In this document: positions 1 through 10,225 of the stretch, in pieces
Position numbering within the stretch: position 1 is the first letter of the stretch
Layout of the letters: every line of letters begins with the position of its first letter
Source: Pseudoalteromonas sp. T1lg23B
Lineage (GTDB): Bacteria; Pseudomonadota; Gammaproteobacteria; Enterobacterales; Alteromonadaceae
Reading direction: 5' to 3'
Length of the DNA: 64,000 nt
NCBI RefSeq assembly: GCF_002964665.1
Contig: NZ_PQBZ01000030.1
Coordinates: forward strand, 256,388 to 320,387
Notes under the pieces: generated by a model
The model's input: the letters and a program-made list of their open reading frames with translations, nothing else
Databases searched by the model: none
What the model was told of the DNA's origin: nothing
Translations under genes and position numbers: made by a program

Positions 1-2
1 GC

Positions 3-407
3 CGTGGTTTTGCTTCGCTTGATTATAACTTTAAGCACTTCCAACCCTCTGATATGGTTCGTGTTGATATTCTTATCAATGGTGACCGTGTTGATGCACT
101 TGCGATTATCGCGCACCGTGATGGTGCACAGAGTCGTGGTCGTCAATTAGCGGACGCACTGAAAGAGCTGATCCCTCGTCAGATGTTTGATATTGCAATT
201 CAGGCAGCTATCGGTGGACATGTCATTGCCCGTACTACAGTGAAGCAATTGCGTAAAAACGTAATCGCAAAATGTTATGGTGGTGACGTAAGTCGTAAGA
301 AAAAGCTACTTCAGAAACAAAAAGAAGGTAAAAAGCGCATGAAGCAGTTGGGTAACGTAGAAGTTCCTCAAGATGCGTTTCTTGCCATATTAAAAGTGGG
401 CAAATAA
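3..407 (+). CDS. lepA: Elongation factor 4 (LepA), C-terminal part
   Basis: This is the last 134 codons of LepA, the ribosome-associated GTPase that back-translocates stalled ribosomes. The frame is open from the window edge (first full codon at position 3), so the start and the GTPase domain lie outside. The visible part begins [10 protein letters not shown] and runs through the C-terminal domain unique to LepA, rich in lysine near its end ([18 protein letters not shown]), and ends in LAILKVGK, the typical family terminus. lepB follows 13 bases later, the usual lepA-lepB arrangement, so the two are probably cotranscribed. Confidence 0.96.
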   Translation, partial: RGFASLDYNFKHFQPSDMVRVDILINGDRVDALAIIAHRDGAQSRGRQLADALKELIPRQMFDIAIQAAIGGHVIARTTVKQLRKNVIAKCYGGDVSRKKKLLQKQKEGKKRMKQLGNVEVPQDAFLAILKVGK

Positions 408-420
408 CAGGAAATTTTTG

Positions 421-1356
421 ATGGCAGGCTATTTTTCAATATTTTTGGTGGTACTAACCATAGGTTCAGGTTTACTTTGGTTACTAGATCACCTGCTTTA
501 TGCACCAAAGAGAAAAGAACGGATCGCAATTGCTCAAGGTGCTTCAGAGCAACCTCTAGACGAGGATGTTATCGCACAAATAGCGCCTGAGCCTGCCATT
601 ATCGAAGGTGCAAAGTCAATTTTTCCGATGATTGCAGCGATCACAATTTTTCGCTCATTTATTTTTGAACCTTTCCAAATTCCGTCAGGTTCTATGATGC
701 CAACTTTACTTGATGGCGATTTCATTCTGGTGCAAAAGTATGCTTATGGCATTAAAGACCCAGTATGGCGTTCGCAGTTAGTTGAAGTGGGTCAACCCGA
801 ACGTGGGGATGTTGTTGTTTTCAAGTTTCCTCTAGATGAGCGTATTGATTTTATCAAGCGCGTCATAGGTCTTCCTGGGGATCATATTGTTTATCGAAAT
901 CGTCAACTATATATCAAGCCTAACTGTGCTGAGGGTGAGTTACAGCAAGGTAGCTTAGTGTGTGGTGAGTACAACAAGATTAAGTTAGATATAGTGAACC
1001 GAGATGAGTATACGCAGGGCGCAATGCCATTGGTACGTTTGACAGAAGATTTGCCAAATGTGCCACATGATATTTTAATTAATCCACAAGCTATCGAAAT
1101 GACTGAGCGTTACTACCAGCAAGATGGTACGCGCCGCGATGAGTGGGTTGTGCCTGAAAACAGCTATTTTGCTATGGGTGATAACCGTAACAATAGCCAA
1201 GATAGTCGCATGTGGGGATTCGTTCCTAAAGAAAACCTTGTCGGTAAAGCGGTCTTTATTTGGATGAGTTTTGATTTTGAAAATGGCCCAGATAGCCTGC
1301 TTCCAGGTTGGGTTCCAACTGGTGTTCGTTTTGGACGCCTAGGTAATATTCAGTAA
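421..1356 (+). CDS. lepB: Signal peptidase I
   Basis: Membrane serine protease that removes signal peptides from exported proteins. Two hydrophobic segments lie at about residues 4-24 and 67-80, followed by the periplasmic catalytic domain. The nucleophile is Ser91 in PSGSMMP and the general base is Lys146 in [12 protein letters not shown]; the late [11 protein letters not shown] box is also present. At 311 residues it is close to the E. coli length. A TTG at 418 is in frame, but the ATG at 421 has AGGA six bases upstream and is preferred. It lies between lepA and rnc as in E. coli, with rnc starting two bases after the stop. Confidence 0.97.
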   Translation: MAGYFSIFLVVLTIGSGLLWLLDHLLYAPKRKERIAIAQGASEQPLDEDVIAQIAPEPAIIEGAKSIFPMIAAITIFRSFIFEPFQIPSGSMMPTLLDGDFILVQKYAYGIKDPVWRSQLVEVGQPERGDVVVFKFPLDERIDFIKRVIGLPGDHIVYRNRQLYIKPNCAEGELQQGSLVCGEYNKIKLDIVNRDEYTQGAMPLVRLTEDLPNVPHDILINPQAIEMTERYYQQDGTRRDEWVVPENSYFAMGDNRNNSQDSRMWGFVPKENLVGKAVFIWMSFDFENGPDSLLPGWVPTGVRFGRLGNIQ

Positions 1357-1358
1357 CA

Positions 1359-2036
1359 ATGAAAAGAAACGTAGCAGAATTATACAGTAAGATAGGATAT
1401 CACTTTAACAACGAGGCATTGCTTGAACAGGCTATGACGCATCGCAGTCATAAAGGCCAACACAATGAGCGATTAGAATTTCTTGGAGATTCAATTTTGA
1501 GTTTTGTAATCGCCAATGCCTTGTATCACCAGTTTCCAAAAGCGCGTGAGGGCGACTTAAGCCGGATGCGCTCCACTTTAGTACGAGGCCAAACGTTAGC
1601 TGAATTCGGTGTTGAGTTTAGCCTAGGTGATTATTTAAGATTGGGACCGGGTGAATTAAAAAGTGGTGGTTTTCGTCGTGAGTCGACTTTAGCTGATGCG
1701 GTCGAAGCGATTATTGGCGCGGTGTTTTTAGATTCAGATATAGATACTTGCAGTGAATTGATCTTAACTTGGTATGCTTCACGTTTAGAGGCTATTTCAC
1801 CAGGTCATAATCAGAAGGACCCTAAGACTTTACTGCAAGAATATTTGCAAGCGCGCAAATTACCACTGCCAGGCTACACTGTGATAGACACAAAAGGTCA
1901 AGCACACAACCAAACATTCACGGTTGAATGTATTGTTGAAGGGATGGAGAGCATAATTTCAGTAGGTAGCTCTCGCCGTAAAGCAGAACAGAAAGCTGCC
2001 GAAAAAGCATTGAAGATTTTAAAAAATGACGCTTAA
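1359..2036 (+). CDS. rnc: Ribonuclease III
   Basis: Double-strand-specific endoribonuclease that processes rRNA precursors and structured mRNAs. The signature NERLEFLGD is at residues 36-44, and the second acidic pair is in [11 protein letters not shown] (Asp113, Glu116). A C-terminal double-stranded-RNA-binding domain runs from about 152 to 223. The length of 225 residues is normal. The end overlaps the start of era by 11 bases, so the two are translationally coupled. In E. coli rnc controls its own operon by cleaving the leader; no obvious leader hairpin is seen here because lepB abuts the gene. Confidence 0.97.
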   Translation: MKRNVAELYSKIGYHFNNEALLEQAMTHRSHKGQHNERLEFLGDSILSFVIANALYHQFPKAREGDLSRMRSTLVRGQTLAEFGVEFSLGDYLRLGPGELKSGGFRRESTLADAVEAIIGAVFLDSDIDTCSELILTWYASRLEAISPGHNQKDPKTLLQEYLQARKLPLPGYTVIDTKGQAHNQTFTVECIVEGMESIISVGSSRRKAEQKAAEKALKILKNDA

Positions 2037-2925
2037 TACACATTGTGGCATGGTTGCCATTGTTGGTCGCCCAAATGTCGGTAAATCAACACTCTTGAAT
2101 AAAATTGTTGAGCAGAAAGTAAGTATTACTTCACGCAAGCCACAAACCACTCGTCACCGCATCATGGGGATTCACACCGAAGACAACTATCAAGCGGTCT
2201 ATGTGGATACACCTGGGTTACACATAGAAGAAAAGCGGGCCATTAACCGTTTAATGAACCGTGCAGCGTCTAGTTCTATTGGTGATGTGGAACTCATCAT
2301 TTTTGTTCTTGAGGGAACTCTTTGGAACAGCGATGATGAGATGGTGCTTAATAAAGTTAAGCAAAGTGGTCGTCCCGTACTTGTGGTTATGAACAAAGTT
2401 GATCAGGTTAAAGAGCACGAAGATGTGCTTAAACACATGCAGTGGCTATCTGAGCAAGGTGAGTTTGTCGGTATAGTTCCGGTTTCGGCTAAGCAGAACA
2501 AGAACATCGATCTTGTTAAAGATGCTGTGCGTAAGCGCTTGCCTGAATGTGAGTTTTATTTCCCTGAAGATTATGTCACTGACCGTTCAATGCGCTTTTT
2601 GGCTGCAGAAATTGTTCGCGAAAAACTCATGCGTTTTATGGGAGATGAACTGCCATACTCTGTAACGGTAGAGATCGAACAGTTTAAATGGCAAGACAAT
2701 GGTGTTTGGCAAATCAATGCGTTGATCTTGGTAGAACGTGAGTCACAAAAGCGGATGGTGATCGGTAACAAGGGTGAAAAACTCAAAGTGATTGGTCGTG
2801 AAGCTCGCAAAGACTTAGAAAGTATGCTGGACAACAAAGTATTTTTAGAACTTTGGGTCAAAGTGAAGTCTGGTTGGGCTGATGATGAACGTGCCCTGCG
2901 TAGCTTAGGATACGGAGAAGACTGA
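2026..2925 (+). CDS. era: GTPase Era
   Basis: Essential GTPase that binds the 3' end of 16S rRNA and assists maturation of the 30S subunit. The G1 motif GRPNVGKS is at residues 14-21, G3 is DTPG and G4 is NKVD. The C-terminal KH domain carries [13 protein letters not shown]. The length of 299 residues matches the family. The start lies inside rnc (11-base overlap), and recO starts directly after the stop codon, so translation of rnc, era and recO is tightly linked. Confidence 0.98.
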   Translation: MTLNTHCGMVAIVGRPNVGKSTLLNKIVEQKVSITSRKPQTTRHRIMGIHTEDNYQAVYVDTPGLHIEEKRAINRLMNRAASSSIGDVELIIFVLEGTLWNSDDEMVLNKVKQSGRPVLVVMNKVDQVKEHEDVLKHMQWLSEQGEFVGIVPVSAKQNKNIDLVKDAVRKRLPECEFYFPEDYVTDRSMRFLAAEIVREKLMRFMGDELPYSVTVEIEQFKWQDNGVWQINALILVERESQKRMVIGNKGEKLKVIGREARKDLESMLDNKVFLELWVKVKSGWADDERALRSLGYGED

Positions 2926-3615
2926 TTGCAAAACGACTTTCGACAAGTGTATTTATTGCATCGACGTGCGCATAGCGACTCGCAATTAATGCTTAATACA
3001 CTTGTTGAAGGAGTCGGTCACCTTAGCATGATTGCGAGGGTCAAGGGCCGTCAAGCGCTCAAACATAATGCTCACCTTAGACCTTTTACTCCCATTTTGG
3101 CTCAATATGGCGGTCGCCATGATTTAAAATATTTAAACTCCTTTGAACTGGCCCAAAATCCATTATCATTACATGGAAAACAGTTATATTGTGGCTTTTA
3201 TTTAAACGAATTGGTTTATCGGATAGTGCCACGCAATGAACCTCAGGAACAAGTGTTTACGCTTTATCAGCAGCATTTGAATATATTGGTGCAGCAAACA
3301 GATGTAGAACCTGTGTTACGCAGTTTTGAGTTTCAGTTGCTTAGCTTATTGGGGTTTGGTGTTGAGTTTGATATTGATGCTCACGGTGATCCAATCAGTG
3401 CCAATTTAAGCTATCAATACATACCGGAGCTCGGCTTTGTGCCAACTGATATACCTCAGTATGGTTTTGCTGGTGCTGCGCTACTGGCGATGGCCGAGCA
3501 TGATTTTGCTAAACCTACCGTAAGAGCAGCGGCAAAACATCTTAGTCGGTATTTATTGAAACCATTATTAGGAAACAAGGCTTTAAAAAGTCGGGAATTA
3601 TTTATATCAAGGTAA
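2926..3615 (+). CDS. recO: DNA repair protein RecO
   Basis: Recombination mediator that loads RecA onto SSB-coated single-stranded DNA with RecR. The N-terminal OB fold is recognisable ([17 protein letters not shown], then the RPFTPIL stretch), followed by the helical domain. The length of 229 residues is in range. The start is TTG at 2926, immediately after the era stop, with GGAG eight bases upstream inside era. No better ATG exists near the conserved N-terminus. The gene is followed four bases later by pdxJ, as in E. coli. Confidence 0.93.
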   Translation: MQNDFRQVYLLHRRAHSDSQLMLNTLVEGVGHLSMIARVKGRQALKHNAHLRPFTPILAQYGGRHDLKYLNSFELAQNPLSLHGKQLYCGFYLNELVYRIVPRNEPQEQVFTLYQQHLNILVQQTDVEPVLRSFEFQLLSLLGFGVEFDIDAHGDPISANLSYQYIPELGFVPTDIPQYGFAGAALLAMAEHDFAKPTVRAAAKHLSRYLLKPLLGNKALKSRELFISR

Positions 3616-3619
3616 GGCT

Positions 3620-4354
3620 ATGAAAGATATTTTATTGGGTGTGAATGTGGATCACATCGCTACTTTAAGGCAAGCACGTGGCACCAGCTACCCAGATCCA
3701 GCCCATGCAGCGAGTGTAGCGGAACACGCGGGAGCGGATGGTATTACGATTCATTTGCGTGAAGATCGTCGTCACATTCAAGATAGAGATGTATACGTGA
3801 TGGCAAAGACGATTCAAACTCGCATGAATCTTGAAATAGCCGTTACCGATGAAATGTTGGCGATTGCGCAAGAAGTTAAACCTGAGTACGTATGTTTAGT
3901 ACCAGAGAAGCGCGAAGAGCTTACTACCGAAGGTGGTTTGGATGTTATTGGTAATCAACAGAAGATAACTGACGCGGTTAGAACACTTTCAGATGCGGGT
4001 ATCAAGGTTTCGTTGTTTATTGATGCTGACAAGACTCAGATAGATGCAGCCAAAGCAACCGGCGCACCTTACATCGAAATTCACACAGGGGCTTACGCGG
4101 ATGCACATAATGACGAAGAACAAGCCGCAGAATTAGAGCGTATTCGTGAAGGTGTTAAGTATGCGCATGGCTTAGGCATTATCGTCAATGCGGGCCATGG
4201 TTTACACTATCATAATGTTAAGCCGATAGCGCAAATGAGTGAAATCTATGAGCTAAATATAGGTCATGCCATCGTTGCCCGTGCCGCAATAGATGGTCTA
4301 GAAAAAGCTGTGAGAGATATGAAACGTCTGATGCTTGAAGCAAGACAAGCATAA
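3620..4354 (+). CDS. pdxJ: Pyridoxine 5'-phosphate synthase
   Basis: Last step of the deoxyxylulose-phosphate-dependent route to vitamin B6: condenses 1-deoxyxylulose-5-phosphate with 3-amino-2-oxopropyl phosphate. This is a single TIM barrel of 244 residues with the family N-terminus [18 protein letters not shown] and the conserved EIHTGAYA and [11 protein letters not shown] loops. The ATG at 3620 has AAGG just upstream. It ends the lepA-lepB-rnc-era-recO run. In E. coli acpS follows pdxJ, but here a strong terminator comes 17 bases after the stop and acpS is not adjacent. Confidence 0.97.
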   Translation: MKDILLGVNVDHIATLRQARGTSYPDPAHAASVAEHAGADGITIHLREDRRHIQDRDVYVMAKTIQTRMNLEIAVTDEMLAIAQEVKPEYVCLVPEKREELTTEGGLDVIGNQQKITDAVRTLSDAGIKVSLFIDADKTQIDAAKATGAPYIEIHTGAYADAHNDEEQAAELERIREGVKYAHGLGIIVNAGHGLHYHNVKPIAQMSEIYELNIGHAIVARAAIDGLEKAVRDMKRLMLEARQA

Positions 4355-4371
4355 ATTTTATGAAAAAATAG

Positions 4372-4395
4372 AGGCCACCTGAGTGGCCTTTATTT
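4372..4395 (+). terminator. Rho-independent terminator after pdxJ
   Basis: Seven-base-pair stem AGGCCAC/GTGGCCT with loop CTGA followed by a T-rich tail. It closes the lepA-pdxJ operon. An in-frame GTG inside this hairpin can be ruled out as the start of the next gene. Confidence 0.85.
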
Positions 4396-4412
4396 TACCA
4401 AAGGAATTGACC

Positions 4413-5279
4413 ATGCTCTCTTGGCAACAGCGTTTTATTGCACAGCAACAACTTCCACTTAGCTATATTGAAGACGCACAGCCGCTTTGTACGTGGCTAA
4501 CTGAGCTTGTGACGTCAACCTCACAGCCTTTGTGTATCGGGATCAATGGCGCTCAAGGGTCTGGTAAATCAACTTTGGCTGCGTTTTTGACTATTCATTT
4601 ACGTAACTTAGGCTATAAAACACAAAGTGTGTCCATAGATGATTTCTACTTATCACCCCGTGAGCGTGAAAAAGTGGCGAATAAATACCATCCACTATTT
4701 GTAACTCGCGGGGTGCCAGGAACACATAATATGGCGCTGTTAAACTGCGTATTGAGCGATTTTAAGAATCAAAAGACTATTGTGCTGCCAAGTTTTGATA
4801 AATCTACAGATTCGCCCAAACCAAAGCATAAATGGTTACGGTGTGAAGACCAGCTTGACGTACTGCTGCTTGAAGGGTGGTGCATAGGCCTTGGTGCTCA
4901 GCCTAACTTACGGCTCAATAAAAGTGTCAATGATTTTGAGCAACAACAAGACAGCGATGGTAAATTTAGAGCGCAGGTAAATCAGTTTTTGGCAGGGGAA
5001 TATCAAAGTGTTTTCGCCTATTTGGATAAACTTATTTACCTTGACGTCAGCTGTTTTGAGCGTGTATTTAATTGGCGATTGCAGCAAGAGCAGCAACTAA
5101 AGGCTGCTTCTGGCACTGGCATGACAGAAACACAAGTTTATGACTTTATCCAGTACTTTCAACGGCTCACTGAGTGGGGTTTTGAATATTTACCAAAGCG
5201 CTGTGATCTACATATCAAGGTTGATCAAAACCATAGATTTGCCATTGCAAGTGACGAGTCTACCAAACTAGAAAAGTAA
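4413..5279 (+). CDS. P-loop kinase of the D-glycerate 3-kinase / Tda10 type
   Basis: Soluble ATP-binding kinase of 288 residues. The Walker A motif GAQGSGKST lies at residues 46-54, a kinase Asp pair is in VSIDDFYLSPRER, and LLLEGWCIG forms the second strand-and-loop typical of the uridine-kinase-like fold. The TRGVPGTHN stretch is characteristic of the glycerate 3-kinase family of plants and fungi (GLYK, Tda10) and their bacterial homologues. The true substrate in bacteria is uncertain. The start is ATG 4413 with AAGGA eight bases upstream; an upstream in-frame GTG is inside the pdxJ terminator. It stands alone between that terminator and a lipoprotein gene. Confidence 0.75.
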   Translation: MLSWQQRFIAQQQLPLSYIEDAQPLCTWLTELVTSTSQPLCIGINGAQGSGKSTLAAFLTIHLRNLGYKTQSVSIDDFYLSPREREKVANKYHPLFVTRGVPGTHNMALLNCVLSDFKNQKTIVLPSFDKSTDSPKPKHKWLRCEDQLDVLLLEGWCIGLGAQPNLRLNKSVNDFEQQQDSDGKFRAQVNQFLAGEYQSVFAYLDKLIYLDVSCFERVFNWRLQQEQQLKAASGTGMTETQVYDFIQYFQRLTEWGFEYLPKRCDLHIKVDQNHRFAIASDESTKLEK

Positions 5280-5471
5280 ATAATTCATTAAGTTAGACGG
5301 AAATACCAATCTTTCAGACTGGATCTGAAATGCAGTCATGTTCCTTTCTTGGTCCTTTATTACCAGTTAAATTCATCCGACCAGTATGTTTTTCTTACTG
5401 TGTGCATATTTCATCCACATTGTGTGCTTAACTTTAGTACTTCCCTAATAATATGTATTAAGGTGCAAACA

Positions 5472-8191
5472 ATGATAAAAGTAATCAGGCAACTAGCTTC
5501 AAGCCTGTTGTTAGGCTTGTTAACCATTACGCTACTTAGTGGTTGTGGTGGTTCTGGAGGCGATTCTAGTACCGTCACCCCTCCTACCGACAATAACTCG
5601 GGTGATACGCCTGGGGATAATTCAGGTGATACACCAGGGGATAACTCGGGCGATAATCCTGACGACGATGGTTCAGACGATGACTCTCTGATGATGGCTC
5701 ATACAAAGGTTCCGGTGCGCTCACTCAAGGTGTGGCGACGACAACCATCAGCAACTTGTTTGCAGCAGGTAGCCGTGTTGCGGCGGTAGGTAGTATCACA
5801 GATAGCAGTCAACAAAGCTGGATAGTTCCTGCACAGACGCTGTTCCAAGACAGTGCGATGCCATTCGCATCGGATTTATACAACAGTTACGTATCGGGCC
5901 ACAATTACGCCAATGTTGCCGCTGCTGAGGCTGCTTTGGATGGTACGGATATCATTGAAATTGACGCCGATGGTGAGGTGATCACCGCATACATCTTTGC
6001 TGACAATTACTTTGAGATGTACGTCAATGGGAACGCGGTAGGTAAAGATCCTGTGCCGTTCACTGAGTTTAATTCCAACATTGTGCGTTTTAAGGTGAAA
6101 CAGCCTTTTACCGTTGCAATGGCACTTGTTGACTGGGAAGAGACTCTGGGAACGGGTACTGAAAATAACCAAGGAAGTGCCTATGCCGCCGGTGATGGGG
6201 GGATGGTTGCAGTATTCAAAGACAGTAATGGACAAATTGTTGGTGTAACAAACAATCAGTGGAAAGCACAAACCTATTACACCGCACCTATTGTTGATCA
6301 GTCATGTTTGAGTGAGTCGGGCAGTCAGCGTCTATCTACAAGTTGTAGTACAGGAGCTGTTAGTGATATTTCTTCGGTCTATGGCGTACATTGGAGCAGA
6401 CCGACAAACTGGATGAGTGCAAACTTTGACGACAGTAGCTGGCCAAGTGCTTCAACTTATACCAATGAGACTGTGGGTGTAGATAACAAACAGGCTTATA
6501 CCAACTTTACCTCCGTATTTGATGATACTCAAAGTGATGCTCAGTTTATTTGGAGCTCAAACTTAGTATTAGATAACGAAGTGTTAGTGCGCGGCACAAT
6601 CGGTAGCGACACCGATGGTGGAGACGGTGACACTGATAGCGGTGATTTTCAGCTAACTAGTAAAGCAGTGAAAAGCGATAATATAGTACCGCTGTCTGCA
6701 ACATGTGACGGTGCCAACGGAGGCATGTCAATTCCGCTGCAATGGAGTGGTGCACCTTCTGGCACACAATCATACGCGCTTTCAATGCATCACTTTCCTA
6801 ATCCAAATGATGCAGATGACTTCTCAAAAGCACATTCATACTGGACGGTTTACGACATTCCAGCCGCGACCGATAATCTGGCAGCGGGTGAAACCTCTGT
6901 TGGTGTATTTGGTATCAACAGTGTGAATAGTCAGCAACAATATGCACCGCCATGCTCCGCAGACCCAGGTGAACATGATTATACAATCACTGTCTACGCT
7001 CTTTCATCCGCAGTAAACAGCTTGGGATTAACGGGTAGCACAACCGATCTCGCCACACTTCGTGATGCTATCGCGTCTCATACATTGAGTACAGCCACTT
7101 TGTCACTGACGCGTTCGCGCTATAACCCTAACAATGATCAACATGTACCACAGAGTGTGGCCACGACATGTGCTACAAAATCAGCGGCATTTGAAGCTTA
7201 TGGTGATCATGTTTCTGTGAGCTGTAGTGGCAATACCATGAGTGTCACCACGCATACACTGCTACCTTATCGTTCTCAGTTAGATAGTGATAAAGCAAAC
7301 GTCGGCATTCGTTCATGGATTGGACGTGTTCCTATCCCAGAGCAGCTAACTTGGACTTTGCCAATCACGCCTACTTATTTGCCTGAGCCACAGAGTAACA
7401 TCAATATCCACCATGCGGTGGGGGTGTCGGTAGAGGGGGTTCCAATTCTTCATTATGCCAAAGAAAGTGAACCAGATGAGATTGCTCAACTGGGTCAAGA
7501 CTATAGCAGTCGTGATACCGTGTTGTTGGGAGAAATCGACCAATGTGGTGGTCATGCGGGCAATGGTGAAGATTATCACTATCATATGGCACCGATTTGT
7601 TTGATGGACAGCCACGACCCTTCACAGCCATTGGCGTATATGTTTGATGGCTTACCGCTGTATTTTGGTACAGGTGGGGGCGTAAAAACAACAGATGGCA
7701 CTGACTATGGTGCTGGTCGCTATGAAGATTTGAACTATTTGCCAGCAGATGTGAAAGATGGCAGTAATCCGCTTGATGAATGTAATGCTTACGATCTGCA
7801 CGGAGATGGCAGTGAGTATGTTTATTACAGTACGACTGATGCGCCATATAGTATCGGTTGCTTTAGAGCGCAAGCCGACCAAGAAGGCTCAGTGCCAAGT
7901 GGTCCTCATTGGGTTCAGGAACGAGATTTGTCTTGGTCTGGAAATGATGTTTCACTCACCGATTATGACACCATGAGCTTTGGCGGTATGACTTGGCAAT
8001 TTATTGAAGTAACTCCAGGCGAAAGCAATAACCGTATTGGAGCTGGTAAAAAAGCGCTAATTATGTATCGACAGTTAGTCAGTGGAGACAGTGGTTATGA
8101 TCCTAACGCCAATTGCTATGCGTTCAGATATCGTCTTGATAGCACAGATACCGCAGGCACTAATGATACATATTCAGAGCATTGCCGATAA
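5472..8191 (+). CDS. PEBP-YHYH domain lipoprotein, frameshifted
   Basis: Predicted secreted lipoprotein read in two frames. Frame A starts at ATG 5472 (AAGGTG upstream) with a lipobox LLSGC at Cys25 and an acidic, repetitive linker, and would stop at 5789. Frame B is open from 5684 to 8191 and holds all the domains. Removing one CT from the CTCTCT tract at 5684-5689 joins the frames seamlessly. Frame B contains an N-terminal beta-sandwich, a PEBP (YbhB/YbcL-like) domain at about 6643-7110 starting FQLTSKAVKSDNI, and a YHYH domain at about 7410-7880 with the tetrad encoded near 7574. The YHYH family is named for that motif; its activity is unknown to me. Frame B alone has no signal peptide, so without correction the protein would not be exported. 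It may be a pseudogene, a slippage-controlled gene or a sequencing error. Confidence 0.75.
5595..5666 (+). repeat. 24-bp tandem repeat coding for an acidic linker
   Basis: Three tandem 24-base units encode NSGDTPGD, NSGDTPGD and the diverged NSGDNPDD, just after the lipoprotein cysteine. The first two are identical in protein but differ at synonymous positions, so the array is not recent. It is a flexible spacer between the lipid anchor and the folded domains of the YHYH protein. Confidence 0.8.
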
Positions 8192-8205
8192 GCGAAGAGG
8201 TTAGT

Positions 8206-8811
8206 ATGCTAAAGACGGTTACTAGTATGAAAATTGCTTTAATGGTTACGCTGTTTAGTTGGACAGGTTCACTGCTAGCGCATGGCTTACAAATGAGTAC
8301 TGCGCAAGTGGTTCAGCGTCAGGATAACTACTTGTTTATTACGATGCATACGCCAGTGGCGAAACTGTATCAGCATATGAACTATCAAGGTAAACCAGCA
8401 TCGCTGATGCATTTGGCGAATGGCTCAGATCAGCAGCTTGGTCAGTTTCGACAGGCCTTAGTGGAGTTGTTCAGAAACAACATGAACTTGTCAGTAGCGC
8501 AGCAACCATTGCAATCTGTAAAAGTTAGAGTTGCACCAAAGGAAGAACTCAAAAAGCTGTTGCAAGCTGAACTGGCTGAGCAAGTTTTGAGTGCGCATCA
8601 GCATGAGCAGAGTCACCATGCTGAACCTAAAAACTTTTTCCGCATAGAAGTGGATGGTTTTATCGCAGCTGGTAAGGATACACCACGCATGCTAAGTGCT
8701 AGCTTTCCAAAAGAGCTGGGGCAAGTGTTGGTAAGTTACACCAAGCCGCAAATACAAACGCTAACGCCAACGGAGCAGGGTAGCCAATATATTCAGGCTT
8801 TGCGGAAATAA
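8206..8811 (+). CDS. Exported protein of unknown function, partner of the YHYH protein
   Basis: A 201-residue protein I do not recognise. It has an N-terminal signal peptide (hydrophobic IALMVTLFSWTGSLLA, then AHG) and a predicted mature region with a His-rich stretch (AHQHEQSHHAE), which might bind metal. No catalytic motif is seen. The start is ATG 8206 with GAAGAGG five bases upstream; an earlier in-frame codon at 8182 overlaps the YHYH gene without a ribosome-binding site. It lies 14 bases after the YHYH stop, so the two form an operon and the protein probably works with the lipoprotein outside the cytoplasm. Confidence 0.7.
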   Translation: MLKTVTSMKIALMVTLFSWTGSLLAHGLQMSTAQVVQRQDNYLFITMHTPVAKLYQHMNYQGKPASLMHLANGSDQQLGQFRQALVELFRNNMNLSVAQQPLQSVKVRVAPKEELKKLLQAELAEQVLSAHQHEQSHHAEPKNFFRIEVDGFIAAGKDTPRMLSASFPKELGQVLVSYTKPQIQTLTPTEQGSQYIQALRK

Positions 8812-8833
8812 TTTTTTTGGGTTAACTTTGAAT

Positions 8834-8862
8834 AAAAAGCCGTGGCAGACCACGGTTTTTTA
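8834..8862. terminator. Bidirectional terminator
   Basis: The stem CCGTGG/CCACGG with loop CAGA is flanked by A and T tracts on both sides, so it can stop transcription from the YHYH-partner operon on + and the LprI-like gene on -. Confidence 0.85.
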
Positions 8863-8874
8863 TTTTTATGTGGA

Positions 8875-9282
8875 TTACTTCTGCGGTTCTGGTAACAATG
8901 CTGGGGTTGAGTCTTCAAAGGTTAAAAATGATGTCCACAAAGAATGTGTTCTTTGCTGCGTTAATTTTATTTTACAGTCCACACTCATGGCCGTTCTGAT
9001 TGTCCCTTCACGCCATGTATTAAAAACGGCACCACAGTGCGCTTGTCGATAATCAAGCCAAATCATCTGACTTTTATTGATCGATGAGACGCTGGTAGGG
9101 TCTTGTGTATAACGCGAAATACTCTTTGCTAAGTACTGTTCCATAAGGGTTTCTGCAGCAATCAGTTCTTTGTTCATACACTGGTTTATCTGCACCGTAG
9201 TCCAAGCATTGTTGCAATCCAAGGGTTCTTCGGCAAACACCCCAACACAGAAAAATAGCGCGATAAATGTGTCAAGTCTCAT
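8875..9282 (-). CDS. Secreted LprI-like protein (DUF1311)
   Basis: A small exported protein of 135 residues with a signal peptide (FIALFFCVGVFA, then EEP). The mature part follows the DUF1311/LprI pattern: a Cys near the start (LDCNNAWTTVQINQCMNKEL), a long helix, then WLDYRQAHC with paired cysteines, suggesting two disulfides. Some family members inhibit lysozyme; this role is not shown here. The ATG at 9282 has GGAGA six bases upstream, better than the TTG at 9285. Confidence 0.75.
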   Translation of the reverse strand: MRLDTFIALFFCVGVFAEEPLDCNNAWTTVQINQCMNKELIAAETLMEQYLAKSISRYTQDPTSVSSINKSQMIWLDYRQAHCGAVFNTWREGTIRTAMSVDCKIKLTQQRTHSLWTSFLTFEDSTPALLPEPQK

Positions 9283-9298
9283 CAACTTTCTCCCGTTG

Positions 9299-10072
9299 TT
9301 ATTGCGATTTTATAGCCTTAACAGAATATAGCAGAGGCACTTGCTGATTTTGATAAAGCTTTTGATAACCAAAACCTTGCACATATTCTAGGTCATCAAA
9401 GCATTCATATGGACTGTAGGGGTACTCGTTCAAAGATTCGATATTAAGACCTGCACCAATCAATGCATTGATAACTTCACTTAATGAATGAGACCAAGTA
9501 ACGATTGTAGATTGTGTACCATCACAATTTTCTGTATACGTACCTTCTTGGTCGACATCCGCTTGGCCGTTTGGGAAATATCGCATTCCGCTCAGTAGGT
9601 CATTAAACATATGAAACTCGACCATATGAAACTCACCGCCGACTTTAAGTGACTTGGCGATTACTTTTGCCCATTCGATTAAATCTGGTAGCCAACATAT
9701 TGCTCCATATGATGTAAAAACGAGGTCAAACTGTTGTTGGTTATCTTGGCCAAATTGGTAGATGTCGCTTTCGATGAAGTTTGCTTCTAACGCCAACGAT
9801 TGGGCGAGCAGGTTTGCTTGCATAATCGCATCAGCAGATAAATCGACACCTGTCACTTTCGCCCCTCGGCGAGCCCATGATAGGGTATCCTGACCAAAGT
9901 GACATTGTAGGTGAAGTAGCGATTTTCCAGTGACATTACCGAGTTGTTCTAGTTCGATAGGGTTCAGTGAAGACTGACCCTTTTTAAACCCTTCGACATC
10001 ATAGAATTTGGATTCTAAGTGAATTTGAGTTCTTTTATTCCACGCTTGTTTATTAATACTTAGGTAGTCCAT
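9299..10072 (-). CDS. Class I SAM-dependent methyltransferase
   Basis: A 257-residue cytoplasmic methyltransferase. The SAM-binding motif I is LLHLQCHFGQDTLSWARRGA (glycine-rich loop in CHFGQD), followed by the acidic end of strand 2 in GVDLSADAI and ESDIYQ. The substrate cannot be told from sequence; such proteins are usually small-molecule methyltransferases. It is separated by 16 bases from the LprI-like gene downstream and may be cotranscribed with it. Confidence 0.8.
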   Translation of the reverse strand: MDYLSINKQAWNKRTQIHLESKFYDVEGFKKGQSSLNPIELEQLGNVTGKSLLHLQCHFGQDTLSWARRGAKVTGVDLSADAIMQANLLAQSLALEANFIESDIYQFGQDNQQQFDLVFTSYGAICWLPDLIEWAKVIAKSLKVGGEFHMVEFHMFNDLLSGMRYFPNGQADVDQEGTYTENCDGTQSTIVTWSHSLSEVINALIGAGLNIESLNEYPYSPYECFDDLEYVQGFGYQKLYQNQQVPLLYSVKAIKSQ

Positions 10073-10199
10073 TTATTCAACTCACTGCGCAATGAGGTCA
10101 AATAGGTAGCTTAGCATGCTTAACAGGTAGGCACTACGGATATTTACCGGGCCAAACGCAAACAGTTACAAGAGGTTATGTGAGAGAAGGGGGATGTTG

Positions 10200-10225
10200 G
10201 GGAGTGAAATCACTCCCTGTTTTTT
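10200..10225 (+). terminator. Orphan rho-independent terminator pointing along the + strand
   Basis: Stem GGGAGTG/CACTCCC with loop AAAT, followed by TGTTTTTT. The T tract is on the + strand, yet both neighbouring genes (methyltransferase and queC) are on -. It overlaps the queC stop codon. It would suit a short + strand transcript from the 10073-10200 gap. Confidence 0.6.

Noticed and set aside
5595..5666. Tandem repeat considered as CRISPR-like
   Set aside because: No spacers; it encodes the acidic linker of the lipoprotein.
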